The notes below the pieces were generated by a model. It did not search any database, was not told the DNA's origin, and saw only the letters and a list, made by a program, of their open reading frames with translations. Below are positions 1-5,325 of a stretch of 5,325 bases of DNA, in pieces. Position numbers and translations under genes: made by a program. Numbering within the stretch: the stretch's first letter is position 1; each line of letters begins with the position of its first letter. Source of the DNA: Chloroflexia bacterium (lineage in GTDB: Bacteria; Chloroflexota; Chloroflexia; Thermomicrobiales; UBA6265); contig JACCUV010000155.1 in the NCBI GenBank assembly GCA_013698495.1, positions 1 to 5,325 of the forward strand, in the 5' to 3' direction.

Positions 1-415
1 TTGCCAAATGGCCAAGCACAAATTTCACGTCGGCAAGTCAATTGCACGGGTCAACAATCCGAAGAATGAGCAACTTTTCAAAATGCTCGACACAGACGTC
101 ACGATCAGCCAAACCAACTATATTCTCGGGTTGATCGAACAGGCGATACCGGATCGCGCCTTCATTCACCTGCTCAATTTGCGTCACGCCGATCTTGCAA
201 TTATCGAGGCCACCATTTCGGAGGAGTCGCCCGTCGCACACCAAACGGTTGGCGAGGTCGATCTGCCGGTGTCGTGCGTGATCGCCGCGATCGCCCGCAG
301 GGCCGACGTGATCGTCCCCGGCCCGGATACGGAAATCCTGCCGTTCGACGAAATCATCGCCGTCACGCACCGGACCGAAGAAGACGAACTCCGCCGGTTG
401 CTTGTGCCGGACTGA
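1..415 (+). CDS. TrkA/KtrA-family potassium uptake regulatory protein, C-terminal part (5' end outside window)
   Basis: Cytoplasmic RCK-type regulatory subunit expected to bind a nucleotide and gate a membrane Trk/Ktr potassium channel. The reading frame is open to the left edge: two codons (Cys-Gln) precede the first ATG at base 8. The run CQMAKHKFHVGKSIARVNNP matches the end of the TrkA-N Rossmann fold, so the ATG is internal and the true start lies upstream. About 137 residues are visible. The first ~45 (with ARVNNPKNEQLF and LDTDVTISQTNYI) finish the nucleotide-binding domain. The rest, with an LPVSCVIAAIARRADVIVPG strand and a LPFDEIIAVTH strand, is a typical TrkA-C (RCK_C) domain. The size fits a single-RCK protein of the KtrA type (usually about 220 residues) rather than double-RCK TrkA, but this is inferred because the N-terminus is missing. 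It ends in TGA and converges with the dehydrogenase gene. No channel subunit is visible here. Confidence 0.9.
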   Translation, partial: CQMAKHKFHVGKSIARVNNPKNEQLFKMLDTDVTISQTNYILGLIEQAIPDRAFIHLLNLRHADLAIIEATISEESPVAHQTVGEVDLPVSCVIAAIARRADVIVPGPDTEILPFDEIIAVTHRTEEDELRRLLVPD

Positions 416-445
416 TCCCTTTGCCCCCTGATCGCAACATGTGAA

Positions 446-471
446 ATGGGCAGGTCGTGTGACCTGCCCAT
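446..471. terminator. Perfect inverted repeat, likely bidirectional terminator
   Basis: An 11-bp perfect stem (ATGGGCAGGTC at 446-456, GACCTGCCCAT at 461-471) closes a 4-nt GTGT loop. It lies in the 82-bp gap between two convergent genes, 31 bp after the TGA of the RCK gene and 27 bp after the TAG of the dehydrogenase gene read from the other strand. Position and symmetry argue for a shared terminator. The flanking T tracts are weak: CTCTTTG on the + strand and TTTC on the - strand. It is therefore not a textbook intrinsic terminator and could need a factor or act as an mRNA 3'-end stabiliser. Confidence 0.6.
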
Positions 472-497
472 GGACAACTCTTTGGGTGCGACGGCGC

Positions 498-1799
498 CTA
501 CGGGTAAATGCCCCGTGTCCGCGAGAAGTCCGCGATCCGATCGATCGCCCGCACAAGCGCCGCGGTGCGCATGTGGACACCGTACTTCCGGGATGTTTCA
601 AGCACGCTCACATACGATCGCTGCATGATGTCCCGCAGCCGTTCATTGACTTGCTCCTCGCTCCACGGAAACGCCTGCAACGCCTGCACCCATTCGAAAT
701 ACGAGACCGTGACTCCACCGGCATTGGCGAAGATATCTGGCAGTACGAAAATGCCGCGATCGAACAGGATCGTGTCGGCCCCAGGCGAGGTCGGTCCGTT
801 CGCGGCTTCGGCAATGATCTGAGCCTTGATCCGAGAGGCGTTGCGCGAAGTGATCTGCCCCTCGAGCGCGGCCGGAATCAGGATCTCGCAATCGATCTCG
901 AGAATCTCCTCGTTCGTGATGTCTTCGGCCTCGCGAAAGCCCGACACCGATCCCGTGCGCCGCTTGTGAATCGCCACCCGGTCGAGGTCGAGCCCGTTCG
1001 GATTGTGGATGCCGCCCCGCGAATCGCTCACGGCCACCACCGGCGAGTCGTGTTCGGCCATCAGTTTCGCCGCGACCGAACCCGCGTTGCCGAACCCCTG
1101 GACGGCCGTCCTCGATGACGACAACGACATCCCGCGAGATTTCGCGGCCTCCTCGATCGCGAACACGCAGCCGCGACCGGTTGCCTCGCTGCGACCGGCC
1201 GAACCGCCGAGTTCGAGCGGTTTCCCGGTCACGACGCCGGGCACCGAATACCCCACGTTCATCGAGTAGGTGTCCATGATCCACGCCATGACCTGAGGAT
1301 TGGTGTTGACATCCGGCGCCGGAATATCGATGTTAGGCCCGATAAACGGTTGTATCTCCGCGGTGTAGCGTCGGGTCAGATTCTGGATCTCGTTTTGCGA
1401 AAGCAATTTCGGATTGACTTGGACTCCGCCCTTGGCTCCACCGTAGGGCAAGCCAACGACCGCGCACTTCCAGGTCATCCACATCGCCAGCGCCTTCACC
1501 TCCGAAATCGTGACGCTCTGGTGATACCGAATGCCGCCTTTGGTAGGCCCCGGAAGACTGCTGTGCCGTACACGATGACCCGCGAACACCTGAACCGAAC
1601 CATCGTCCATTTCAACCGGAAAGTGAACCGTCAGCTCGCGTTGGCAGTGGCTGAGAATCCGGCGAAGATAGTCTTCCAGCCCGAGCACGTCCGCCGCGAT
1701 ATCGAATTGTTGAACGGCCACCGTGAACAGATCGTCATCTAGTTCATCCGGTCGATCCAACACTGCTGTCCCGCGATGCGCGTCTCCGATGACGACCAT
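498..1799 (-). CDS. gdhA: Glutamate dehydrogenase (hexameric Glu/Leu/Phe/Val dehydrogenase family)
   Basis: Cytosolic enzyme that interconverts glutamate and 2-oxoglutarate plus ammonia using NAD(P). The 433-residue protein is full length. Counting from the ATG at 1799: the substrate Lys87 is in PTKGGIRYH, Lys111 is in WKCAVVG, and the catalytic Lys123 is in LPYGGAKGGV. Their spacing (24 and 12) equals that of K89, K113 and K125 in the clostridial enzyme. The catalytic Asp163 is in PAPDVNTN. The Rossmann motif GFGNAG is at 235-240, and AEAANGP at 330-336 is a family signature. Ser366 in GGVTVSYFEW sits where the glutamate side-chain carboxylate binds, favouring glutamate over Leu, Phe or Val. 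VSDSRGGIHNPNGL resembles archaeal/thermophile-type enzymes; cofactor preference is unclear. A GTG at 1802 lies directly before the ATG. AGAAAGG at 1808-1814 is 8 nt from the ATG and 5 nt from the GTG, so I chose the ATG. The first ~22 residues, ending in an acidic patch, extend beyond the usual start. It lies 90 bp after gatB in the same direction; co-transcription is possible. Confidence 0.93.
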   Translation of the reverse strand: MVVIGDAHRGTAVLDRPDELDDDLFTVAVQQFDIAADVLGLEDYLRRILSHCQRELTVHFPVEMDDGSVQVFAGHRVRHSSLPGPTKGGIRYHQSVTISEVKALAMWMTWKCAVVGLPYGGAKGGVQVNPKLLSQNEIQNLTRRYTAEIQPFIGPNIDIPAPDVNTNPQVMAWIMDTYSMNVGYSVPGVVTGKPLELGGSAGRSEATGRGCVFAIEEAAKSRGMSLSSSRTAVQGFGNAGSVAAKLMAEHDSPVVAVSDSRGGIHNPNGLDLDRVAIHKRRTGSVSGFREAEDITNEEILEIDCEILIPAALEGQITSRNASRIKAQIIAEAANGPTSPGADTILFDRGIFVLPDIFANAGGVTVSYFEWVQALQAFPWSEEQVNERLRDIMQRSYVSVLETSRKYGVHMRTAALVRAIDRIADFSRTRGIYP

Positions 1800-1807
1800 C
1801 ACTACGA

Positions 1808-1814
1808 CCTTTCT
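1808..1814 (-). promoter_or_regulatory. Ribosome binding site of the glutamate dehydrogenase gene
   Basis: Read on the - strand this is AGAAAGG, followed by TCGTA, GTG, ATG. The 8-nt spacing supports the ATG at 1799; the adjacent GTG at 1802 would be spaced 5 nt. The tandem GTG-ATG leaves a one-codon uncertainty in the start. Confidence 0.55.
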
Positions 1815-1815
1815 C

Positions 1816-1843
1816 GATCGCTGGCTGAACGATCAGCGCGATC
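1816..1843 (-). other. Imperfect hairpin just upstream of the dehydrogenase Shine-Dalgarno
   Basis: GATCGCTG (1816-1823) can pair with CAGC (1834-1837) and GATC (1840-1843), leaving a 2-nt bulge (GC at 1838-1839) and a loop of about 10 nt. On the - strand transcript the 3' arm ends about one base before the GAGAAAGG stretch carrying the ribosome binding site. It lies in the 90-bp gap between gatB and the dehydrogenase gene. No T tract follows, so it is not an intrinsic terminator. It could be an mRNA processing or stability element, or chance in GC-rich DNA. Confidence 0.25.
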
Positions 1844-1889
1844 CTGGTGTACTGGATGGACCATCTCCACCCACCGATCCCGATGACCC

Positions 1890-3476
1890 CTATGCCTGGA
1901 CGTCAAGCAAGCGGAGCAGAGTGGCGCGCACGTCATCGGGTTTCGCCCGGCCACCGGTACTGCGCATTGTCGCGCCAATCAAACGACCCAGCGCGGCCTG
2001 CTTGCCACTCCTGTAGTCAGCCGCCGCCGCGGGATTGCCGTCAATTGCCTCCTGCGCCGCCGAATGCAACGCGTCCGCGTCGTCCAGCGACAGAAGATCC
2101 AGTCGTGTGGCCGCTTCGATCAAGGATTCCCTGTCCGCAATCTGCGACAACAGGTCTTTCGCGGTTCGCGCGGTCAGCTTCCCCTCGCGAATGAGTTCCA
2201 TCAGTTCGGCGATCTGCTGAGCACTGAGCGGGAGTTGGTCCAGCGGCATCGCCCGCGCCCGCGCCAGACCCATGATGTCGTTCACGATCCAGTTGGCGGT
2301 AGCCTGATAGTCACCGGTCGCGCCGAGCGCGGCGGTCGCCTCCTCGAATATTTCAGCGATCGGACGTTCGTTGGTGAGCACCGCGGCATCCGGGGCTGCG
2401 AGTCCAAACTCGCTCATGAATCGATCGCGCCGGGCCGCGGGCAACTCCGGCAGCGTGGCCCGTATAGCCACTCGCGTCGCCTCGTCTGCAGAGAGTGGAG
2501 GGAGATCGGGTTCAGGAAAATACCGATAGTCGTGCGCTTGTTCCTTGGTTCGTTGCGACAATGTGATGCCGCGTGCTTCGTTCCATCCTCGCGTTTCTTG
2601 CACCAACTCGCCTCCGCCAGCTACGACTTCTCGCTGGCGCTGCTCTTCGTGCCTCAATGCGCGCTCGACCGCGCGGAACGAGTTCATGTTCTTGATCTCG
2701 ACCTTGGGTCCAATGTACGAATCGTCGTCGGATCGAATCGAAATATTCGCGTCGCAACGAAAGGCGCCGTCTTCCATGTTCGCGGTGGAGGCGCCGACGT
2801 AGCGCAAGATCCGTCGCAGCGCGATCAGGTACTCGCGTGCCTCTTCCGGGGATCGCAAATCGGGATCGCCCACGATCTCCATCAACGGCGCCCCGGACCG
2901 GTTCAGGTCGACTAACGTCGCGGCGCCACCGAAAGACTCGTCATGCACGAGCCGGCCCGTGTCCTCCTCGATGTGGACGCGGGTGATGCCGGAGGCGACC
3001 GGTTCGCCATCGACCTCAAACGATATCGAACCCTCCACGCAGAGCGGCAGATCGTACTGTGAAATCTGGTAGCCCTTGGGCAGGTCCGGGTAGACATAGT
3101 TCTTGCGATCGAATTTGCAATAGTCGGGAATCGTGCAATTCAGGGCCAACCCCGTTCGCATCACGGTCTCGATCGCCGTCTTGTTGATCGCCGGCATGGC
3201 CCCGGGCAAACCGAGGCAGACCGGGCAAACGTGGGTGTTGGGAACGGCGTTGGCGTAATCTGCCGAGCATCCGCAGTACATTTTGCTCTGCGTCAGGACC
3301 TGGGCGTGCACCTCTAGCCCGATCACCGTTTTGTATCGCGTCTCAACCGCCAATGCCACGGGCCGCAATCCTTCGCACAATCCCCGCCACTCCCGACCGA
3401 ACGTGTCGTCGGGATCCACGGCGTTTTGGTCTGTCCAGCCAACCGCCAGTGCATGATTTCGGCGTGATTCTACCAT
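1890..3476 (-). CDS. gatB: Asp-tRNA(Asn)/Glu-tRNA(Gln) amidotransferase subunit B
   Basis: GatB is the tRNA-binding and kinase subunit of GatCAB. It phosphorylates the side chain of mischarged Glu-tRNA(Gln) or Asp-tRNA(Asn) so that ammonia from GatA can amidate it. From the ATG at 3476 the product is 528 residues. VIGLEVHAQ (51-59) opens the conserved core. CGC (68-70) and CPVC (84-87) form the metal-binding Cys set. DRKNYVYPDLPKGYQISQ (123-140), HIEEDTGRLVHD (168-179) and the GatB signature LVDLNRSGAPLMEIV (188-202) follow. The C-terminal helical tail/YqeY-like domain runs from about 380 to 525, with the typical GKQAALGRLIGATMRSTGG. Two starts compete. The ATG at 3476 has AGGAG at 7 nt. A GTG at 3359 has AAGGA at 9 nt and gives 489 residues, closer to the family norm with its core beginning about 10 residues in. 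I report the ATG for its stronger signal; the first 39 residues match no domain I know. gatA and gatC are not in the window. The gene is divergent from the nuoG-like gene. Confidence 0.95.
   Translation of the reverse strand: MVESRRNHALAVGWTDQNAVDPDDTFGREWRGLCEGLRPVALAVETRYKTVIGLEVHAQVLTQSKMYCGCSADYANAVPNTHVCPVCLGLPGAMPAINKTAIETVMRTGLALNCTIPDYCKFDRKNYVYPDLPKGYQISQYDLPLCVEGSISFEVDGEPVASGITRVHIEEDTGRLVHDESFGGAATLVDLNRSGAPLMEIVGDPDLRSPEEAREYLIALRRILRYVGASTANMEDGAFRCDANISIRSDDDSYIGPKVEIKNMNSFRAVERALRHEEQRQREVVAGGGELVQETRGWNEARGITLSQRTKEQAHDYRYFPEPDLPPLSADEATRVAIRATLPELPAARRDRFMSEFGLAAPDAAVLTNERPIAEIFEEATAALGATGDYQATANWIVNDIMGLARARAMPLDQLPLSAQQIAELMELIREGKLTARTAKDLLSQIADRESLIEAATRLDLLSLDDADALHSAAQEAIDGNPAAAADYRSGKQAALGRLIGATMRSTGGRAKPDDVRATLLRLLDVQA
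3369..3373 (-). promoter_or_regulatory. Alternative Shine-Dalgarno inside the gatB frame
   Basis: AAGGA on the - strand lies 9 nt before an in-frame GTG at 3359. Starting there would give a 489-residue GatB whose N-terminus resembles other family members better. Purine-rich pentamers are common in coding DNA, so this is suggestive only. Confidence 0.35.
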
Positions 3477-3483
3477 GAACCGA

Positions 3484-3488
3484 CTCCT
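3484..3488 (-). promoter_or_regulatory. Strong Shine-Dalgarno for the upstream gatB start
   Basis: The - strand reads TCAGGAGTCGGTTCATG, an AGGAG placed 7 nt before the ATG at 3476. This is the best-formed ribosome binding site in the window and is the reason for preferring the long form of GatB. CCGAC (3497-3501) can pair with GTCGG (3480-3484), placing most of the AGGAG in a 12-nt loop, so its accessibility could depend on folding. Confidence 0.6.
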
Positions 3489-3552
3489 GAACCCCGGTCG
3501 GAAGAGGTCGCCTGTGATACCATGAACGCGCATTTGAAGACCTTGGGCGGCT

Positions 3553-3571
3553 CCGATTGAACGCCAATCGG
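3553..3571. other. Perfect 7-bp hairpin in the divergent intergenic region
   Basis: CCGATTG (3553-3559) pairs with CAATCGG (3565-3571) around a 5-nt AACGC loop. On the + strand a T-G wobble and two further pairs (3550-3552 with 3572-3574) extend it to about 10 bp, and a pyrimidine-rich stretch follows. It sits near the middle of the gap, about 77 bp upstream of the gatB ATG and about 146 bp upstream of the nuoG-like ATG. It could be an operator half-site pair or a leader RNA stem. No known family is recognised. Confidence 0.35.
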
Positions 3572-3700
3572 GGCGGTTCGTTTCTGCTTGATTTCTCTCA
3601 TGTTGGCGCGCGGGCATCTTGAGCCGGATGTCGCCAAAAACCTGAATCCACCCGCCCGAGGGCACGGCCACATCGCCTGCCCACCCGGTTTCCACTGTAC

Positions 3701-3705
3701 GGAGG
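3701..3705 (+). promoter_or_regulatory. Ribosome binding site of the nuoG-like gene
   Basis: GGAGG on the + strand lies 12 nt before the ATG at 3718, somewhat longer than usual spacing. It still supports this start better than the GTG at 3721 or the ATG at 3742, which has no purine-rich motif at a suitable distance. Confidence 0.5.
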
Positions 3706-3717
3706 CGTTCCCGAGAG

Positions 3718-5325
3718 ATGGTGACATCGATCCAGACCAAAATGGTCACCGGCAAGATTAACAACCAGCAGGTAACTGTCCCCCAGGGAACATTCATTCT
3801 CGAAGCGGCCCGCCTCAACGGTATCGAAATTCCCAACCTTTGTTATCAGCCGCTCTTGCGGCCCTGGGGCTCTTGCCGCATTTGTACGGTCGATATTCTG
3901 GGCAAGCGCGGCGGCCTGATCGAATCCTGCACCACACCGTTGGCCGAAGGCATGGAAGTTCTCACCCACTCCCCGGAAGTGATCCAGGCTCGCCAGTACA
4001 TCCTCCAGATGTACCTGATCGATCACGCTCTCGATTGCCCCACCTGCGACAAGTCCGGAGAGTGCTACCTCCAGGACAACACCTACCTCCACAACATCAA
4101 CGCCAATCCCTATCGTCGCCCCAAACTGGCCCAACCCTATGAGCATTTCAGCGCCACGATCGACTACAAGTGGGATCGCTGCATCATGTGCAACAGGTGC
4201 ACGCGGGTCTGCGACGAAGTGGTCGGCGTCGTCGCGATTGAAACAGCAAACCGTGGACTCGAAGCGACAATCACCCCCGCTTTCGGCATGGATCTCAGTG
4301 ACACGACCTGCACCAATTGCGGCATGTGCATCGCGGTCTGCCCGGTCGGCGCCCTGACCGACCGCCATTTCGGTCATCATCCGTGGGAGCTCGACACGAC
4401 CGAAACCGTTTGCGGCTTCTGCGATGTCGGCTGCACGCTCAACATCGAAACCAACAAGGGGATCGTGCGCCGAACATCGCACCTGTGGGAGCGCGGCGTC
4501 AATCACGGCTACACCTGCGAGGCCGGTAAATGGGGTCACGAGCAAATTCAGTCTCCCGACCGGGTCTACTACCCACGCGTCAAGGGCGACGACGGCAAGC
4601 ACTATGAAGTAACGTGGGAAGAAGCGCTCGATCAGGTCGCGACTGAACTCCCGAACCATATTGGCGCACGCTTCGCCGCCCTCACGTCAGCCGAAAGCAC
4701 CAATGAGGAGATCTACTCGCTCCAGCAATTCTCACGAGCTGTGATGCAGAGCAACTCGATTGATCGCCTCTTGACGCCAGCTCAGTCGGGCGTCGAGCGC
4801 GCCACGCGCGCCGCGCTCGGTATGGATGTCGCAAACACCAACAACTTGCAGGAACTATTCTCGGCCGCCAAGAACCTGATCGTGGTCGGTCCCTCCATCT
4901 TCGAACACGCTCCCATCGCCTCCTACTGGATTAATCACGCCCGGCACTATCGCGAGGCACGGATCACCGTGATCAGCACCGAGCACTACCTGCTCTGCGA
5001 CCGGGCCGTGATCTGGATCAAGCCAAGTCACGGCACGACCGACCTCGTCGTCACCGCGATCGCCAGCGAAATCGTGCGGCTCGGTCTCGCCTCGGAAGTG
5101 GCCGGCGCCATCGACGGATTCTCCGAGTGGCGACAACAGCTCGAAAGCATCGACATCAACGCGGTCTCGGAGGTTACCGGCGTTCCTGCTCAAAAGATCA
5201 CGGACGCCGCGATCCTGTTCGTCACCAGTCAATTGGCAGCTCCCGCCACAACACCTGTAAACGGCCACCCGCCGGGCGCGATTTTCCACACCGTCGCTCA
5301 CCAAACTACCGATGCTCCCTACGGC
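3718..5325 (+). CDS. nuoG: NADH-quinone oxidoreductase subunit G-like iron-sulfur/molybdopterin-fold protein (3' end outside window)
   Basis: Predicted subunit of the peripheral arm of complex I, passing electrons from NADH along Fe-S clusters toward quinone. The 536 visible residues stay open to the right edge. Domains in order: a ferredoxin-like [2Fe-2S] domain with Cys42, 53, 56 and 71 (GSCRIC); the His-Cys motif His103, Cys107, 110, 116 that binds one [4Fe-4S]; two [4Fe-4S] motifs CIMCNRC..C (155, 158, 161, 165) and CTNCGMC..C (198, 201, 204, 208); then a molybdopterin-oxidoreductase domain with CGFCDVGC (232, 235, 239) and Cys267, equivalent to cluster N7. Where formate dehydrogenases have the Mo-binding Cys or Sec (about RLCH), this protein reads RLLTPAQSG at 350-358, so it probably does no molybdenum chemistry. 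That favours NuoG over a formate dehydrogenase alpha subunit, which shares the same layout. A Pro/Thr/Ala-rich stretch (about 507-519) interrupts the final visible part. The ATG has GGAGG 12 nt upstream. The gene is divergent from gatB, so no nuoE or nuoF lies directly upstream. Confidence 0.85.
   Translation, partial: MVTSIQTKMVTGKINNQQVTVPQGTFILEAARLNGIEIPNLCYQPLLRPWGSCRICTVDILGKRGGLIESCTTPLAEGMEVLTHSPEVIQARQYILQMYLIDHALDCPTCDKSGECYLQDNTYLHNINANPYRRPKLAQPYEHFSATIDYKWDRCIMCNRCTRVCDEVVGVVAIETANRGLEATITPAFGMDLSDTTCTNCGMCIAVCPVGALTDRHFGHHPWELDTTETVCGFCDVGCTLNIETNKGIVRRTSHLWERGVNHGYTCEAGKWGHEQIQSPDRVYYPRVKGDDGKHYEVTWEEALDQVATELPNHIGARFAALTSAESTNEEIYSLQQFSRAVMQSNSIDRLLTPAQSGVERATRAALGMDVANTNNLQELFSAAKNLIVVGPSIFEHAPIASYWINHARHYREARITVISTEHYLLCDRAVIWIKPSHGTTDLVVTAIASEIVRLGLASEVAGAIDGFSEWRQQLESIDINAVSEVTGVPAQKITDAAILFVTSQLAAPATTPVNGHPPGAIFHTVAHQTTDAPYG

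Larger units (their letters stand above)
3477..3717. other. Divergent intergenic region between gatB and the nuoG-like gene
   Basis: These 241 bp must carry the transcription start signals and leaders of both genes. I could not find a convincing -35/-10 pair on either strand. What can be seen is a hairpin at 3553-3571, a possible small hairpin around the gatB ribosome binding site, and a 10-nt direct repeat read on the - strand (GTTCATGGTA at 3518-3527 and again at 3471-3480, across the gatB start). Both reading frames of the neighbours stay open into this region, but neither has recognisable protein similarity here, so I treat it as non-coding. Confidence 0.6.

Noticed and set aside
441..1118. 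225-codon + strand open frame opposite the dehydrogenase gene
   Set aside because: Arg/Pro/His-rich shadow of a clearly conserved enzyme on the other strand; it starts inside the terminator-like stem.
2064..2915. 283-codon + strand open frame opposite gatB
   Set aside because: Antisense shadow in GC-rich DNA; the - strand carries all GatB signatures.
3470..3523. 17-codon upstream open frame overlapping the gatB ATG
   Set aside because: Its ATG has no ribosome binding site and the peptide (MVSQATSSDRGSGVGSW) has no known regulatory pattern; kept only as part of the leader observation.
3477..3600. T-box riboswitch leader upstream of gatB
   Set aside because: TGGTATCACAGG followed by CGACC loosely recalls a T-box and its terminator arm, and amidotransferase genes can be T-box controlled, but the core TGGNACCGCG is not matched and no specifier stem could be assigned.
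3477..3836. Long upstream continuation of the gatB frame (starting MGISIPLRRAASRM) making a 648-residue protein
   Set aside because: It runs antisense through the start of the nuoG-like gene, shows no family similarity, and a well-placed ribosome binding site supports a start at 3476.
3598..4659. 353-codon open frame on the - strand opposite the nuoG-like gene
   Set aside because: It is a mirror of strongly biased codon use in the real gene, whose metal-ligand motifs fix the coding strand; the antisense product has no recognisable domain.
4855..5304. 149-codon - strand open frame opposite the end of the nuoG-like gene
   Set aside because: Low-complexity Gly/Asp/Val-rich shadow with no domain and no plausible context.
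3718..5325. NAD-dependent formate dehydrogenase alpha subunit as the identity of the right-hand gene
   Set aside because: Same domain order, but the Mo-binding Cys/Sec appears to be missing, so NuoG-like is the better call; not fully excluded because the C-terminus is outside the window.

Overview
The window is about 5.3 kb of GC-rich bacterial chromosome. It holds four protein-coding genes with housekeeping or energy-metabolism roles and very little intergenic space. I see no RNA gene, CRISPR array, insertion sequence, phage gene or toxin/defence cassette. The protein types (a KtrA/TrkA-like RCK protein, a glutamate dehydrogenase of the archaeal/thermophile-like hexameric class, a GatB with a CxC...CPVC metal site, and a NuoG-like protein that keeps the N7 cluster ligands) fit a GC-rich, non-proteobacterial, GatCAB-using bacterium. 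Chloroflexota (Thermomicrobia-like) is my best guess, but that rests on remembered family resemblance and is tentative.

Layout: (1) Bases 1-415, + strand: the C-terminal part of a TrkA/KtrA-type potassium-channel regulatory protein whose start lies left of the window. (2) Bases 416-497: a short convergent intergenic region with a perfect 11-bp inverted repeat that probably ends transcription from both sides. (3) Bases 498-1799, - strand: a complete glutamate dehydrogenase. (4) Bases 1890-3476, - strand: gatB, subunit B of the Asp/Glu-tRNA amidotransferase, 90 bp upstream of the dehydrogenase and in the same direction, so the two may be co-transcribed. Its start is ambiguous: an ATG with a strong Shine-Dalgarno gives a 39-residue extension over the usual GatB start. 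(5) Bases 3477-3717: a 241-bp divergent intergenic region holding the leaders of gatB and nuoG. (6) Bases 3718 to the right edge, + strand: the first 536 residues of a NuoG-like complex I subunit, with ligands for one [2Fe-2S] and four [4Fe-4S] clusters followed by a molybdopterin-oxidoreductase-type domain that appears to lack the catalytic Cys/Sec.

The genes do not form one pathway. They share only a loose theme: glutamate/glutamine chemistry (dehydrogenase and amidotransferase), NADH supply and use (dehydrogenase and complex I), and K+ homeostasis. I found no convincing new system. The points most worth a second look are the apparently inactive NuoG-like domain, the position of this gene at the head of a transcription unit, and the GatB start and leader.
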